The notes below the pieces were generated by a model. The model saw nothing but the letters and a program-made list of their open reading frames with translations. It searched no databases and was not told where the DNA came from. This document shows positions 1 through 7,722 of a stretch of 60,800 nucleotides of DNA, piece after piece. How positions within the stretch are numbered: the first letter of the stretch is position 1; each line of letters opens with the position of its first letter. Location of the stretch: the NCBI RefSeq assembly GCF_965137335.1, contig NZ_CBCRZD010000019.1. The stretch is one strand, 5' to 3'. Made by a program: the position numbers and the translations under genes. The DNA is from Empedobacter stercoris. GTDB taxonomy: Bacteria > Bacteroidota > Bacteroidia > Flavobacteriales > Weeksellaceae.

Positions 1-525
1 GTTTGGGTATCAGACATAACTTACTTGGGNAACAGAGAAAACCCAGCCTATTTAAGCTTGATAACCGATGCTTATTCTAAGAAAATCGTAGGCTTTGATG
101 TGTCGGATTCTTTGGCTACAGCATCTTGTTTAAATGCTCTAAAAATGGCATTGAAAAAAGAAAACCCGAAGAGTCTTATTCATCATTCAGACAGAGGNTT
201 ACAATATTGTTCCGATGATTATCAAAAGCTATTGAAAAAGCATAAAATNCGTTGTAGTATGACACAAGAATCAGATCCTTATGAGAATGCCATAGCCGAA
301 AGAATCAATGGAATTTTAAAACAGGAATATGATATTGATAAATTTAATGTAGATTTGAATACAAGAAAGATTTTGGTCAAACAAACCGTAGAGATTTATA
401 ATGAGTTAAGACCGCATTTGTCAAACTATTATTTAACNCCGATGCAAATGCACCAGCAACAAGATTTAATACCAAAATCGTACAAAAAGAAAAACAGTAC
501 AAATACGAATATATGTACTGTTTAA
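1..525 (+). CDS. IS3-family transposase OrfB, 5'-truncated by the window edge
   Basis: This is the C-terminal part of an rve-type (DDE) integrase/transposase that cuts and joins IS ends. The frame is open from base 1 and starts mid-protein with VSDITY, which carries the first catalytic Asp. The second Asp is in HHSDRG, and the catalytic Glu is in NAIAERINGILKQE. The spacing of the last two (about 35 residues) is the DD(35)E arrangement of IS3 OrfB. The C-terminus (YNELRPHLSNYYLTPMQMH) is the usual IS3 ending. Four codons hold an N, so individual residues there are uncertain. Whether the intact copy is active cannot be judged, because the N-terminal half and OrfA lie outside the window. Confidence 0.9.
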   Translation, partial: VWVSDITYLXNRENPAYLSLITDAYSKKIVGFDVSDSLATASCLNALKMALKKENPKSLIHHSDRXLQYCSDDYQKLLKKHKXRCSMTQESDPYENAIAERINGILKQEYDIDKFNVDLNTRKILVKQTVEIYNELRPHLSNYYLXPMQMHQQQDLIPKSYKKKNSTNTNICTV

Positions 526-574
526 AATAAAATTTTATTGGTCTAATCCTGTATCATTTTTTCAGGACGTTACA
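1..574 (+). mobile_element. IS3-family insertion sequence, right part only
   Basis: The window opens inside an IS3-family element. The transposase reading frame is open from base 1 and ends at 525. About 50 bases later a TGTAACGTCCTG-type end is read on the minus strand (the plus strand ends ...GGACGTTACA at about 574). I infer this to be the right terminal inverted repeat. The left end lies outside the window, so the repeat pairing could not be tested. Four N bases (30, 198, 249, 438) fall inside it, as expected for a collapsed multicopy element at a contig edge. Confidence 0.75.
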
Positions 575-637
575 TTATGATTTACATTAAATATGAAAAT
601 ACTCCTTTCTAAATATATCTAATTTGGGATTCTTATA

Positions 638-1027
638 ATGATAATATTTTTTTGTATCTCATGTGATAATTGTGAGAAATTTTATGATGATATTAATAAT
701 CTTGAAAGCAATATAATTGTAACAAAAAATTTAACAAAAGAGCAGTCTTTTCCAAAAGTTTTTATAGAAGGTCTGAGTTTAAAAACAAAAAAGATAGAAA
801 CTCTATCTACACAAAATAGGTCTTGGATTGGAATTAGTAAATATATAAAAATAGGTGATACTGTAATAAAGAAAAAACGAGAGCCTATTATGTATGTTTA
901 CAAAAAAGATTCTATTATAGTTCATGCTTTTGAAAATTTTTGTCAAAAATCTATAAATCATAAAACTGATGAAATAAAAAGTATAGGAAATAGAATTTTT
1001 ATTCGAAAAAATTTTTATTTGAAATGA
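638..1027 (+). CDS. Hypothetical protein, 129 aa
   Basis: I do not recognise this protein. The start is a short hydrophobic, Cys-containing stretch (MIIFFCISCDNCEKFY) that could be a degenerate lipoprotein or export signal. The rest is Lys/Ile-rich with no catalytic motif I can name. It lies alone between two IS3-family elements and is followed by a clear intrinsic terminator, which argues that it is or was a transcribed gene. It may be the remnant of a longer protein whose 5' end was lost, since the ATG has no convincing ribosome-binding site. A shadow frame on the minus strand (803-1039) overlaps it and looks less like a protein. Confidence 0.45.
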   Translation: MIIFFCISCDNCEKFYDDINNLESNIIVTKNLTKEQSFPKVFIEGLSLKTKKIETLSTQNRSWIGISKYIKIGDTVIKKKREPIMYVYKKDSIIVHAFENFCQKSINHKTDEIKSIGNRIFIRKNFYLK

Positions 1028-1051
1028 GTGCAAAAACATTCACAATAATAC

Positions 1052-1078
1052 AAAAGGCAAATTAAGGTTTGCCTTTTT
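1052..1078 (+). terminator. Intrinsic terminator after the 638-1027 ORF
   Basis: The stem is AAAAGGCAAA (1052-1061) with TTTGCCTTTT (1068-1077), a 6-base loop and a T run. Its T-rich tail runs directly into the left end of the next IS, so the element appears to have landed against this terminator. Flanking A and T runs would let it work in both directions. Confidence 0.75.
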
Positions 1079-2328
1079 GTAATCTTCCCCAAAAAAAGCT
1101 ACGCATAAAAGTAGAATATTTTTTAAATTATGAAGTATGAAAAAAAGCAAATTTTCAGAAGTACAAATCATCAAGATTATCTCTGAACAGGACAAAGGCA
1201 AAACCGTTTTGGAAATTTGTCGTGAATACGGAATCAGTCAACCGACTTTTTACCAATGGAAGAGTAAATATTCGGGAATGGATGCTAATCAACTCAAACA
1301 GTTAAAAGAAATGGAGAAATAATTAGTCCAATATAAAAAGATTGTTGCAGAATCAACCCTTCAAAATACGGTTTTAAAAACTGTTATCGAAAAAAAGCTC
1401 TAACGCCTGACGAAAAACGCGAACTGGTTGATTTTTCTCGCGAGGAATTTAAACTCAGTCTTCGTCAGGCTTGTATATTGTTTTGTATCAGCACATCGGT
1501 GTTTTATTATCGTCCCAAACGTAACAATCAGGACGATTTAATCATTCAAGAACTCTCTTCATTAGCGGATTTAAACAAAACATGGGGTTTTTGGTTGATG
1601 TTTCATCGGCTTAGAAAGTTGAACTATTCATGGAACCATAAACGAGTTTATCGTGTTTACAAAATGATGCGTTTAAATTTGAGGAATAAACGCAAGAAAC
1701 GATTACCAGCACGGGTAAAAGAACCACTTTTGCGCCCGATTTATCCAAATGTAACGTGGAGTATGGATTTCATGCATGATAGTTTAGAAAACGGAAAAAG
1801 CGTGAGAAGTTTGAATATTATAGACGATTTTAATCGATAAATTTTGAGTATTTGTATCGATACAAGTTTACCTTCAGGACGAGTAGTAAGAGAACTTGAG
1901 AATTTAATTCAATGGAGAGGAAAACCAGAGTGAATAAGAGTCGATAATGGACCAGAATTTATTGCAAACGCACTAAAATATTGGTGTCATAATCAGTCTA
2001 TTGAATTGATTTATATTCAGCCTGGTCAACCGACGCAAAATAGTTTGATCGAACGTTTTAATCGTACATTTAGACAAGAAGTTTTGGATTGTTTTAGTTT
2101 TCAACAATCAAGCAATTCAACATATTCTCTCAAGCTTGGATGTGGATGTATAACAATGAGAGACCGCACGCAAGCCTCGGATACCTTACTCCGCACGAGT
2201 TTTTGTTGAAATATGGAAAAATAAATAAACCGAATACAAGTGAATTTCCAACATTTCAGCAAGATAATTGTAGTAATAATAAGTGAAAATCATTAGTTTT
2301 GAATGTAGCTAGTTAAGGGAAGATTACA
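1078..2328 (+). mobile_element. Complete but decayed IS3-family element
   Basis: The terminal inverted repeats match: left TGTAATCTTCCC (1078-1089) and right GGGAAGATTACA (2317-2328). A further shared GCTAC block lies inside each end (1098-1102 and its complement 2305-2309). The total is 1251 bp, typical for the family. Inside are orfA and orfB in the usual -1 relation, broken by nonsense codons and a frameshift. I see no convincing 3-5 bp target duplication next to the ends, so a flank may have been rearranged after insertion. Confidence 0.85.
1137..2286 (+). pseudogene. IS3-family OrfA/OrfB transposase, multiply broken
   Basis: OrfA (from 1137) has the helix-turn-helix SEVQIIKIISEQDKGKTVLEI then YGISQPTFYQWKSKY. 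It hits an in-frame TAA at 1320-1322, after which the same frame continues with recognisable sequence to TAA at 1401. OrfB lies in the -1 frame. The run GAAAAAAAG at 1389-1397 is where programmed -1 slippage would occur. OrfB carries TAA at 1838-1840 and TGA in about 1931-1933. It then shifts frame near 2130, after which WMYNNERPHASLGYLTPHEF and the rest read on to TGA at 2284-2286. The catalytic residues are visible in pieces (SMDFMHD, RVDNGPEF, SLIERFNRTFRQE). At least three nonsense changes plus one frameshift make it inactive. Confidence 0.9.
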
Positions 2329-2490
2329 CTCGAATATCAGCTTCAGAAAGTGCAGAGAACTTTTCTATTTCTGCTGTTAATTCGTCGATGCTAACTTCAC
2401 CATCTGTTTTTGCGATTGCATACCATTTTTTACACCTCCTCTAGCTACTCCTAGTTGCGGTTTTTCTACTAAGTTAAATTTTATTGCCAT
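2329..2490 (-). pseudogene. Truncated HU-family DNA-binding protein (5' fragment)
   Basis: Read on the minus strand from ATG at 2490, the frame begins MAIKFNLVEKPQLGVARGGV. It continues, after a one-base deletion in an A run near 2430-2435, as KKWYAIAKTDGEVSIDELTAEIEKFSALSEADI. This resembles the N-terminal part of the Bacteroidota HU-like (histone-like, HU/IHF-fold) proteins, which typically start MAIK and have a KKWYA segment. The gene stops dead at the right end of the IS3 element, so everything after about residue 54 is missing. I could not find the missing 3' half on the other side of the element. It is either a homopolymer sequencing error plus an IS truncation, or a genuine dead gene. 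Confidence 0.65.
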
Positions 2491-2570
2491 AGCATATTGT
2501 TTTGGTTAATTAATTCGTATTAAGATAGTTATTTTTTTTATTAATACTCAACAAGACACAAAAAATGATT

Positions 2571-2610
2571 AAATAAAATAGCCAACTTATGGAAGTTGGC
2601 TATTTTATTT
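2571..2610. terminator. Strong bidirectional intrinsic terminator
   Basis: A perfect 18-bp stem lies here: AAATAAAATAGCCAACTT (2571-2588) against its complement (2593-2610), with a 4-base loop. The A/T flanks form a T tail on both strands. It closes the dnaA-phosphatase-methyltransferase operon (minus strand), and the HU remnant lies on its other side. Confidence 0.85.
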
Positions 2611-2674
2611 ACTTTGAAACAACGACTCATGAAAAGCGACACGAAGTGTTGATCTATTATTTTTAAAAATTAGT

Positions 2675-3382
2675 TTAAGCTTGCATCACAAAAATTGCGG
2701 GACGTTTGTGGTAATCGTATTGTTCATTTTTCCACTCTTTGATGGATAAGGTACGAATATCTTCGTCGTCTAAAGTAATATGACACGCCACACAAATCTT
2801 GGTTTCGGCACGAAGAATTTTCGTTAAATCGTCTACCATTTGATTATTACGATAAGGCGTTTCCATAAAAATTTGAGCAATTCCAGTCTTTGCACTTTCG
2901 TTTTCTAAATGTGCTAATTTCTTTTTACGTTCGGTTTTATCGATAGGTAAATAGCCATGAAACGCAAAGTTTTGACCATTCATTCCAGAGGCCATCAAAG
3001 CCAAAAGAATCGACGATGGACCTACTAAAGGTACAACCTGAATTCGTTTTTGTTGCGCCACCTTTACCAACTGTGCACCCGGATCGGCAACAGCAGGTAA
3101 ACCAGCTTCGGAGATAATACCCAAGGAGATTCCTTTGTCCAATAATTTAATCAAATCGAACAGCTCTTCTGGTTCTGTATCTTTGTTAAGAATGTAAATA
3201 TCTAAATCGGCTTGTACTTTTTCGGGACAAACTTGCTTGATAAACTTACGTGCAGATTTCTCGTTTTCCACGACAAAAGTAGTTAACGAACGAATAATAT
3301 CAAGATTGTATAAAGGCAATACTCTACTGTGTTCGCTTTCGCCTAATAGCGAAGGAATCAAATAAACTTTAGCCGTATTCAT
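2675..3382 (-). CDS. SAM-dependent methyltransferase, tetrapyrrole-methylase fold (RsmI-like paralogue)
   Basis: The 235-aa protein has the fold of RsmI and the cobalamin/siroheme methylases. The RsmI SDAGTP loop appears as SEAGLPAVADPG (about residues 91-102), followed by PLVGPSSILLALMASG, FHGYLP and METPYRN. These are the equivalents of the RsmI blocks that bind SAM and the 16S rRNA C1402 region. It is close to RsmI length in this phylum, but its SEAGLP differs from canonical SDAGTP. It may therefore be the second RsmI-like methylase that Bacteroidota often carry rather than RsmI itself, and I leave the symbol empty. It lies 9 bp downstream of the phosphatase gene, so it is the last gene of the dnaA operon. 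Confidence 0.8.
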   Translation of the reverse strand: MNTAKVYLIPSLLGESEHSRVLPLYNLDIIRSLTTFVVENEKSARKFIKQVCPEKVQADLDIYILNKDTEPEELFDLIKLLDKGISLGIISEAGLPAVADPGAQLVKVAQQKRIQVVPLVGPSSILLALMASGMNGQNFAFHGYLPIDKTERKKKLAHLENESAKTGIAQIFMETPYRNNQMVDDLTKILRAETKICVACHITLDDEDIRTLSIKEWKNEQYDYHKRPAIFVMQA

Positions 3383-3391
3383 AATTATTTT

Positions 3392-3838
3392 TTAAAGATT
3401 GTATTTTTTGATGATACCGTCAGTGGCTTCATCTAATAATTGGTAAACATGCTCGAAAGCATCTTCGCCATCGTAATAAGGATCAGGTACATTGTGCGCA
3501 AGACCTGTCCCTTCTTTCAGAATTAATTTTACTTTTTCTTTTTCTTCTTCGTTACGAGCTAATTGCTGCAAATCGATCGAGTTTTGTTTATCCATTGCAA
3601 AAATCAAATCAAATTCTTCGAAAAAGATTGGATTGAAATGCATCGCACGTTGATCGGAAATATCAACGCCATATTTCTTTGCCACTGCAACGGAGCGTCT
3701 GTCTGGTTGTTCGCCAACGTGCCAATTTCCTGTACCAGCAGAATCTACCCAATGATTGTCGCCAACCTTTGCTTGTAAAATACCTTCTGCCAAGGGAGAA
3801 CGACAAATATTCCCCAAACAAACCATTAAAATTTTCAT
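3392..3838 (-). CDS. Low-molecular-weight protein-tyrosine phosphatase
   Basis: This 148-aa protein hydrolyses phosphotyrosine through a phosphocysteine intermediate. The P-loop CLGNICRS lies at the very N-terminus, with nucleophile Cys7 and phosphate-binding Arg13. The general acid is Asp119 in VPDPYYDG. Length and motif positions match the family exactly. It is cytoplasmic, with no signal peptide. It lies 18 bp after the end of dnaA and just before a methyltransferase, so all three are probably co-transcribed. The physiological substrate cannot be read from sequence. In other bacteria such enzymes act on capsule tyrosine kinases or arginine phosphorylation, and no kinase partner lies nearby. 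Confidence 0.93.
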   Translation of the reverse strand: MKILMVCLGNICRSPLAEGILQAKVGDNHWVDSAGTGNWHVGEQPDRRSVAVAKKYGVDISDQRAMHFNPIFFEEFDLIFAMDKQNSIDLQQLARNEEEKEKVKLILKEGTGLAHNVPDPYYDGEDAFEHVYQLLDEATDGIIKKYNL

Positions 3839-3856
3839 AGAAAAAGTATTAACTAT

Positions 3857-5281
3857 TTAATCAGCAATTTTACGCGAAATATCTTCGATATAACCACGGA
3901 ATTGTTTGTCTGTTTCTTGTAAGTTTTTAACTGTTTTACAAGCATGCAAAACAGTTGCGTGATCACGTTTACCAATTTGAGAACCGATACTCGCTAACGA
4001 GGCTTTTGTGTATTGTTTTGCAAAATACATCGCCAATTGACGTGCTTGGACCACATCGCGTTTACGTGTTTTAGATTGAATATCTTCCATCTTCACTTTA
4101 AAATATTCGCAAACCGTTTTTTGAATATAATCAATTGAAATTTCTTTACGAGCCGTTTGCACCAATTTAGAGAGTGTACGTGCTGTAAGATCTAACGTAA
4201 TCTCGCGTTTATTTAATGTTGCTTGTGCAATGATAGAATTCAAAGAACCTTCTAATTCGCGCACATTTGTATCGATATTTTGAGCGATATAATCCATTAC
4301 TTCGTCAGGGAATTCGATTCCGTCATTTTCTAATTTTTGTTTCAAAATAGATAGACGTGTATTGTAGTCTGGATTTTGCAAATCTGCTGATAATCCCCAT
4401 TTGAAACGAGAAATCAAACGATCTTCCATGTCTTGGATATCTGCAGGAGATTTATCCGAAGTCAAAATAATTTGATTTCCTCTTTGATGTAAGTGGTTAA
4501 ATATATGGAAGAAAACTTCTTGCGTTTTTGTTTTTCCTGATAAAAACTGAATATCATCCATAATCAAAACATCAATCATTTGATAAAAGTGAATGAAATC
4601 ATTTTGATTATTATTTTTTACAGCTTCGATAAATTGTTGTGTAAATTTCTCTGTCGAAACATACAAAACCGTTTTCTCTGGATGTAAATCTTTTACTTCT
4701 AAACCTATCGCATGCACCAAATGAGTTTTTCCTAATCCTACTCCACCATAAATAAAAAGTGGATTGAACGAAGTTCCTCCTGGACGTTTGGCAATCGCAC
4801 GACCAGCAGCACGAGCTAATCGGTTTGATTCTCCTTCGATAAAATTACTGAAGGTATAATTGTGATTTAACTGTGAATCAATTTTAAGTTTTTGTAATCC
4901 TGGGATAATAAAAGGATTCATCATTTTACCCGCCTGTAAATTCATTGGCGCTTCAACCTCTTGTGGGCGAGGTTTTTCTTTGTTCGAGCTTGGAATACGA
5001 ACGGTAAATGGTTCACGTCCTTGTGACTTTTGATCCATCAAAATACTATAAACTAATTTCGCATCAGAACCAAGTTCTTTTTGTAAGGCACTTTTTAAAA
5101 TTTTGATATAATGTTCCTCTAACCATTCGTAAAAAAATTTACTTGGTACTTGTATTGTTAAAACATTATTATTTAGTTTGCCCGGACGAATCGGAACAAA
5201 CCATGTATTGAATGCATCTTCCGCAATGTTGTCTTTGATAAAAGACAAGCATTTTTCCCACACAGAATTTGCAGTTATCAT
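3857..5281 (-). CDS. dnaA: Chromosomal replication initiator DnaA
   Basis: DnaA binds DnaA boxes and melts oriC. Numbered from ATG at 5281 (MITANSVWEKC), the protein has 474 residues. Domain I is at 1-90, a linker at 90-130, then the AAA+ domain with Walker A GGVGLGKTH (about 179-187) and Walker B LIMDD. The C-terminal helix-turn-helix signature GKRDHATVLHAC lies near residue 445. I prefer the ATG at 5281 over an in-frame TTG 15 bases upstream (5296). It heads a three-gene operon. A TACTTTTG box at 5464-5471 would give a leader of about 180 nt containing a hairpin. No cluster of TTATCCACA-type boxes is visible beside it, so oriC is not evident here. Confidence 0.97.
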   Translation of the reverse strand: MITANSVWEKCLSFIKDNIAEDAFNTWFVPIRPGKLNNNVLTIQVPSKFFYEWLEEHYIKILKSALQKELGSDAKLVYSILMDQKSQGREPFTVRIPSSNKEKPRPQEVEAPMNLQAGKMMNPFIIPGLQKLKIDSQLNHNYTFSNFIEGESNRLARAAGRAIAKRPGGTSFNPLFIYGGVGLGKTHLVHAIGLEVKDLHPEKTVLYVSTEKFTQQFIEAVKNNNQNDFIHFYQMIDVLIMDDIQFLSGKTKTQEVFFHIFNHLHQRGNQIILTSDKSPADIQDMEDRLISRFKWGLSADLQNPDYNTRLSILKQKLENDGIEFPDEVMDYIAQNIDTNVRELEGSLNSIIAQATLNKREITLDLTARTLSKLVQTARKEISIDYIQKTVCEYFKVKMEDIQSKTRKRDVVQARQLAMYFAKQYTKASLASIGSQIGKRDHATVLHACKTVKNLQETDKQFRGYIEDISRKIAD

Positions 5282-5331
5282 CGTAATATTGTCCAAAAGT
5301 GCTTAAGTTTTAATGTAAATTATTGATAATC

Positions 5332-5354
5332 AGCTTATGTGAAAAACATAAGCT
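5332..5354. promoter_or_regulatory. Inverted repeat in the dnaA leader
   Basis: AGCTTATG (5332-5339) and CATAAGCT (5347-5354) form a perfect 8-bp inverted repeat around a 7-base A-rich loop, about 50 bp upstream of the dnaA ATG. In the dnaA transcript it would be a hairpin, and in DNA a possible dimeric-protein site. Function is unknown. Confidence 0.45.
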
Positions 5355-5463
5355 TACCTACAAAATTGTGAACAAATTTTGAATAAAAAAAATAATTTGG
5401 GTATTGATATATTAAAAAATACTTTGTATAATAATAAAAATCAACAAACAGTTTTAGACAAAG

Positions 5464-5471
5464 CAAAAGTA
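5464..5471 (-). promoter_or_regulatory. Candidate -7 box (TACTTTTG) for dnaA
   Basis: The minus strand reads TACTTTTG, fitting the Bacteroidota consensus TAnnTTTG. No good -33 TTTG is seen at the right distance. It is the best candidate in the dnaA/5540 divergent gap. Confidence 0.4.
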
Positions 5472-5498
5472 CTGCTAAGATAATCTTTTCATACATAT

Positions 5499-5532
5499 TT
5501 TGTCTTATCAAAATTAATATTTATTATTTTTG
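5499..5532 (+). promoter_or_regulatory. Promoter of the 5540 gene (TTTG / TATTTTTG)
   Basis: The -33-like element is TTTG (5499-5502) and the -7 box is TATTTTTG (5525-5532), with a 22-bp spacer. The box ends only 8 bases before the ATG, so the transcript should be leaderless or nearly so. Confidence 0.6.
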
Positions 5533-5539
5533 TATTACT

Positions 5540-5800
5540 ATGGAAATTACACAAGAAAAAATTGACTTTGCAATTATCAAAGTAGAAAATCATTTAAATG
5601 ATTTAGGGATTAAAAATAATTTTTCGCTTTTACGAATTGAACAAGTTGAAGAAGAAAATGTAAGGATTTTTTATTATGAAATTGCGAATCCTACATTCAA
5701 AACAATTATTCAAATTCAATATGATTTCTTAAAGGAAGAGCAAAAAGATTCTTCTCAAACATCTTTTAGTTGGATGGATTACAAAAAAATTACTGAATAG
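5540..5800 (+). CDS. Conserved-looking small cytoplasmic protein, unknown function (86 aa)
   Basis: I do not recognise a family. The protein is acidic with no signal peptide or membrane segment. It alternates helical and strand-like stretches (ITQEKIDFAIIKVENHLNDL, then RIFYYEIANPTFKTIIQIQYDF), suggesting a small alpha/beta domain. It is transcribed divergently from dnaA from its own TAnnTTTG promoter, with essentially no 5' leader. It ends before the thioesterase gene and is separated from it by 86 bp. Coding character is good, with no overlapping alternative frame, so I take it as real. Confidence 0.7.
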   Translation: MEITQEKIDFAIIKVENHLNDLGIKNNFSLLRIEQVEEENVRIFYYEIANPTFKTIIQIQYDFLKEEQKDSSQTSFSWMDYKKITE

Positions 5801-5886
5801 ACTTTTTCATTTTTTAGCTAATTAATGACCAAGTCTTTTTTTTGTTCTCTACTTTTGAAGTTTTAAAATGATGTATTAGAAAAATT

Positions 5887-6306
5887 ATGGAGAAGATAGA
5901 ACAATTGAATGTTTTTCGTACTAAAACGCGTATTTTATATAAACATACCGATCAAATGAAGGTAGTGTATTATGGTAACTATCCCGAATTTTATGAAATT
6001 GGACGTGTTGAATTGATGCGTGAGAGAGGTTTTCCTTATGCGGAGTTGGAAGCAATGGGAATTCAGATGCCAATTATCGAAATGCATTCAAAATATGTTG
6101 GAAGTGCTTTGTATGATGAATTAATCGAAATTGAAACAACCGTTCCAGAGCGTGATAAAGGTGTTCGTATTCGTTTTAATTATACGATTTATAATGAGGC
6201 AGGAAAAATAATTAATCAAGGTTATACAATTTTGTGTTGTATTGATGCTGAAACACGTCGACCAGTTCGAATTCCGGAACGTATTTGGACAAGTTTAGGA
6301 TTATAA
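5887..6306 (+). CDS. Acyl-CoA thioesterase, YbgC/4HBT hotdog family
   Basis: This 139-aa hotdog-fold enzyme hydrolyses acyl-CoA thioesters. The active-site block HTDQMKVVYYGNYPEFYE lies in the first 40 residues. Its Asp corresponds to the catalytic Asp of 4-hydroxybenzoyl-CoA thioesterase and YbgC, followed by the typical YYGNYxxxxExGR helix. The SKYVGSALYDELIEIET strand is the second family block. Length matches YbgC (about 135 aa). It is cytoplasmic. It precedes apt by about 93 bp in the same direction, possibly co-transcribed. The substrate chain length cannot be told from sequence. Confidence 0.88.
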   Translation: MEKIEQLNVFRTKTRILYKHTDQMKVVYYGNYPEFYEIGRVELMRERGFPYAELEAMGIQMPIIEMHSKYVGSALYDELIEIETTVPERDKGVRIRFNYTIYNEAGKIINQGYTILCCIDAETRRPVRIPERIWTSLGL

Positions 6307-6399
6307 AATTATTTAGACTCATTAATAATTCGTAAAAAGAAATTCTTGCAAATGAATTCTCATTAAATTTGTCTCTTAACAAAACATGATTAAAAACGA

Positions 6400-6930
6400 A
6401 TGTCAACACTTCAAGAAAAAATCAATCAAACGATTGTAGACGTTATCGATTTTCCAAAAGAAGGAATTGTCTATAAAGATATTACACCATTGTTCTTAAA
6501 CGCAGAACTTTCGGATGAAATTGTAGATGCGTTTGTAGATAGAGCCAAAGGAAAAGTAGATGTAGTTTGTGGAATCGAAAGCCGTGGTTTTTTGTACGGG
6601 ATTCAAATTGCTCAAAAACTAAAAGTTCCTTTTGTGCTTATTCGCAAAGCAGGTAAATTACCGCCTCCTACAATTAATCAATCTTATGATTTGGAATATG
6701 GACAAGCAACAATTGAAGTTAATTCAAATTACATCAAAGATGGTGCGCGTGTTTTAATTCATGATGATGTTTTGGCAACTGGCGGTACAGCTGAAGCTTG
6801 TGCTAAATTGGTAGAAAAATGTGGAGGTAAAACAACACAATTTTCTTTTATCGTTGATTTAACTTTCTTAAATGGAAAAGATAAGTTAACAACTTTTGCA
6901 ACCGATATCGTTACATTGATAGAATATTAA
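6400..6930 (+). CDS. apt: Adenine phosphoribosyltransferase
   Basis: Apt makes AMP from adenine and PRPP in purine salvage. The 176-aa protein begins with the Apt signature INQTIVDVIDFPKEGIVYKDITPL. Next comes the SRGFLYGIQIAQKLKVPFVLIRKAGKLP region, covering the flexible loop and base contacts. The PRPP-binding motif VLIHDDVLATGGTAEA follows near residue 120. Length and order agree with the family. A strong intrinsic terminator follows within 3 bases of the stop codon. Confidence 0.96.
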   Translation: MSTLQEKINQTIVDVIDFPKEGIVYKDITPLFLNAELSDEIVDAFVDRAKGKVDVVCGIESRGFLYGIQIAQKLKVPFVLIRKAGKLPPPTINQSYDLEYGQATIEVNSNYIKDGARVLIHDDVLATGGTAEACAKLVEKCGGKTTQFSFIVDLTFLNGKDKLTTFATDIVTLIEY

Positions 6931-6932
6931 GT

Positions 6933-6966
6933 AAAAACCGTTCAAAAAAGTTGAACGGTTTTTTTT
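6933..6966. terminator. Intrinsic terminator between apt and the convergent SanA-like gene
   Basis: AAAAACCGTTCAA (6933-6945) pairs with TTGAACGGTTTTT, followed by a T run. The convergent gene's stop codon at 6965 lies in the T tail, so the hairpin serves both genes. Confidence 0.85.
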
Positions 6967-7582
6967 ATTCTTTTTTGGGTGCTATAATCACTTCAGGTGT
7001 TCTATCCTTCCCTATATCTAACAACGCTTTAATATTCGCTAAAACCTCTCTAAAACTCTGTTTACCTTCTGTTTTATAAGGTCCATTATCTGCATTATAT
7101 CCAATACAATCCAAACCAAAAACTTTCCCTAAAAACAATGCTCTTTTGAGATGATAGGATTGAGAAATTAGAATCACTTTATTAAATCGAAAGATATTTT
7201 TAGTTCTATAAATTGCACTATACGTATCTAATCCTGCTCCATCAAGGTAAGTATCTTCAATCTTAACCCCTCTATCCAATAAATATTTTTCCATTACATC
7301 AATTTCATTGAAGTTTTCATAGATTTTTTCTCCAGAAAGTAAAATCACATCCACTTGATCTTCTTCATAAAGTCGAATTGCAGCATCCAAACGATCTTTC
7401 AAAAAACGAGTTGGTTGTCCATTTGCTTGTATTTTTGCCCCAAACACAACTGCTATTCGATAATCCTGTGGAATATTCCCTTGATAGTTGTAAATATAGT
7501 AAGAAGTAAGAATCTGAATAATTAATGCGATAACTAAAGTGAAAGCCGCTATTATACCGATGGTTAGCATACTTTTACGCAT
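6965..7582 (-). CDS. SanA/YdcF/ElyC-like membrane-anchored DUF218 protein
   Basis: One N-terminal membrane segment (about residues 5-25, GIIAAFTLVIALIIQIL) is followed by an extracytoplasmic DUF218 domain. Its blocks are YRIAVVFGAKIQANGQPT, LKDRLDAAIRLYEE, VILLSGE, and LISQSYHLKRALFLGKVFGL with the family's His/Arg. E. coli relatives SanA and ElyC affect envelope permeability and peptidoglycan precursor metabolism. The biochemical activity is unsettled. I prefer ATG at 7582 (205 aa). An in-frame TTG at 7615 would add 11 residues. It converges on apt. Confidence 0.85.
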   Translation of the reverse strand: MRKSMLTIGIIAAFTLVIALIIQILTSYYIYNYQGNIPQDYRIAVVFGAKIQANGQPTRFLKDRLDAAIRLYEEDQVDVILLSGEKIYENFNEIDVMEKYLLDRGVKIEDTYLDGAGLDTYSAIYRTKNIFRFNKVILISQSYHLKRALFLGKVFGLDCIGYNADNGPYKTEGKQSFREVLANIKALLDIGKDRTPEVIIAPKKE

Positions 7583-7722
7583 TACAAATCTTCCTATTTT
7601 TACAAGTTTACTCAATATCTTTTTCTTTAAAACCTTTAACTTTCAAAAATCCATAACATTAGTCACATATAAAAATTATTAATGTGAAAATTACTTTAAA
7701 TTTTTCATCGTATTTTTAGGCA

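Noticed and set aside
803..1039. Minus-strand ORF opposite the 638-1027 gene
   Set aside because: It is low-complexity Phe/Ile-rich and antisense to a better ORF that has a terminator, so it is probably spurious.
1073..2333. Target-site duplication around the second IS3-family element
   Set aside because: The bases left (CTTTT) and right (CTCGA) of the ends do not match, so no duplication could be claimed.
5297..5539. oriC next to dnaA
   Set aside because: No cluster of TTATCCACA-type DnaA boxes could be seen. The only clear structure is one hairpin, so calling an origin is not supported.
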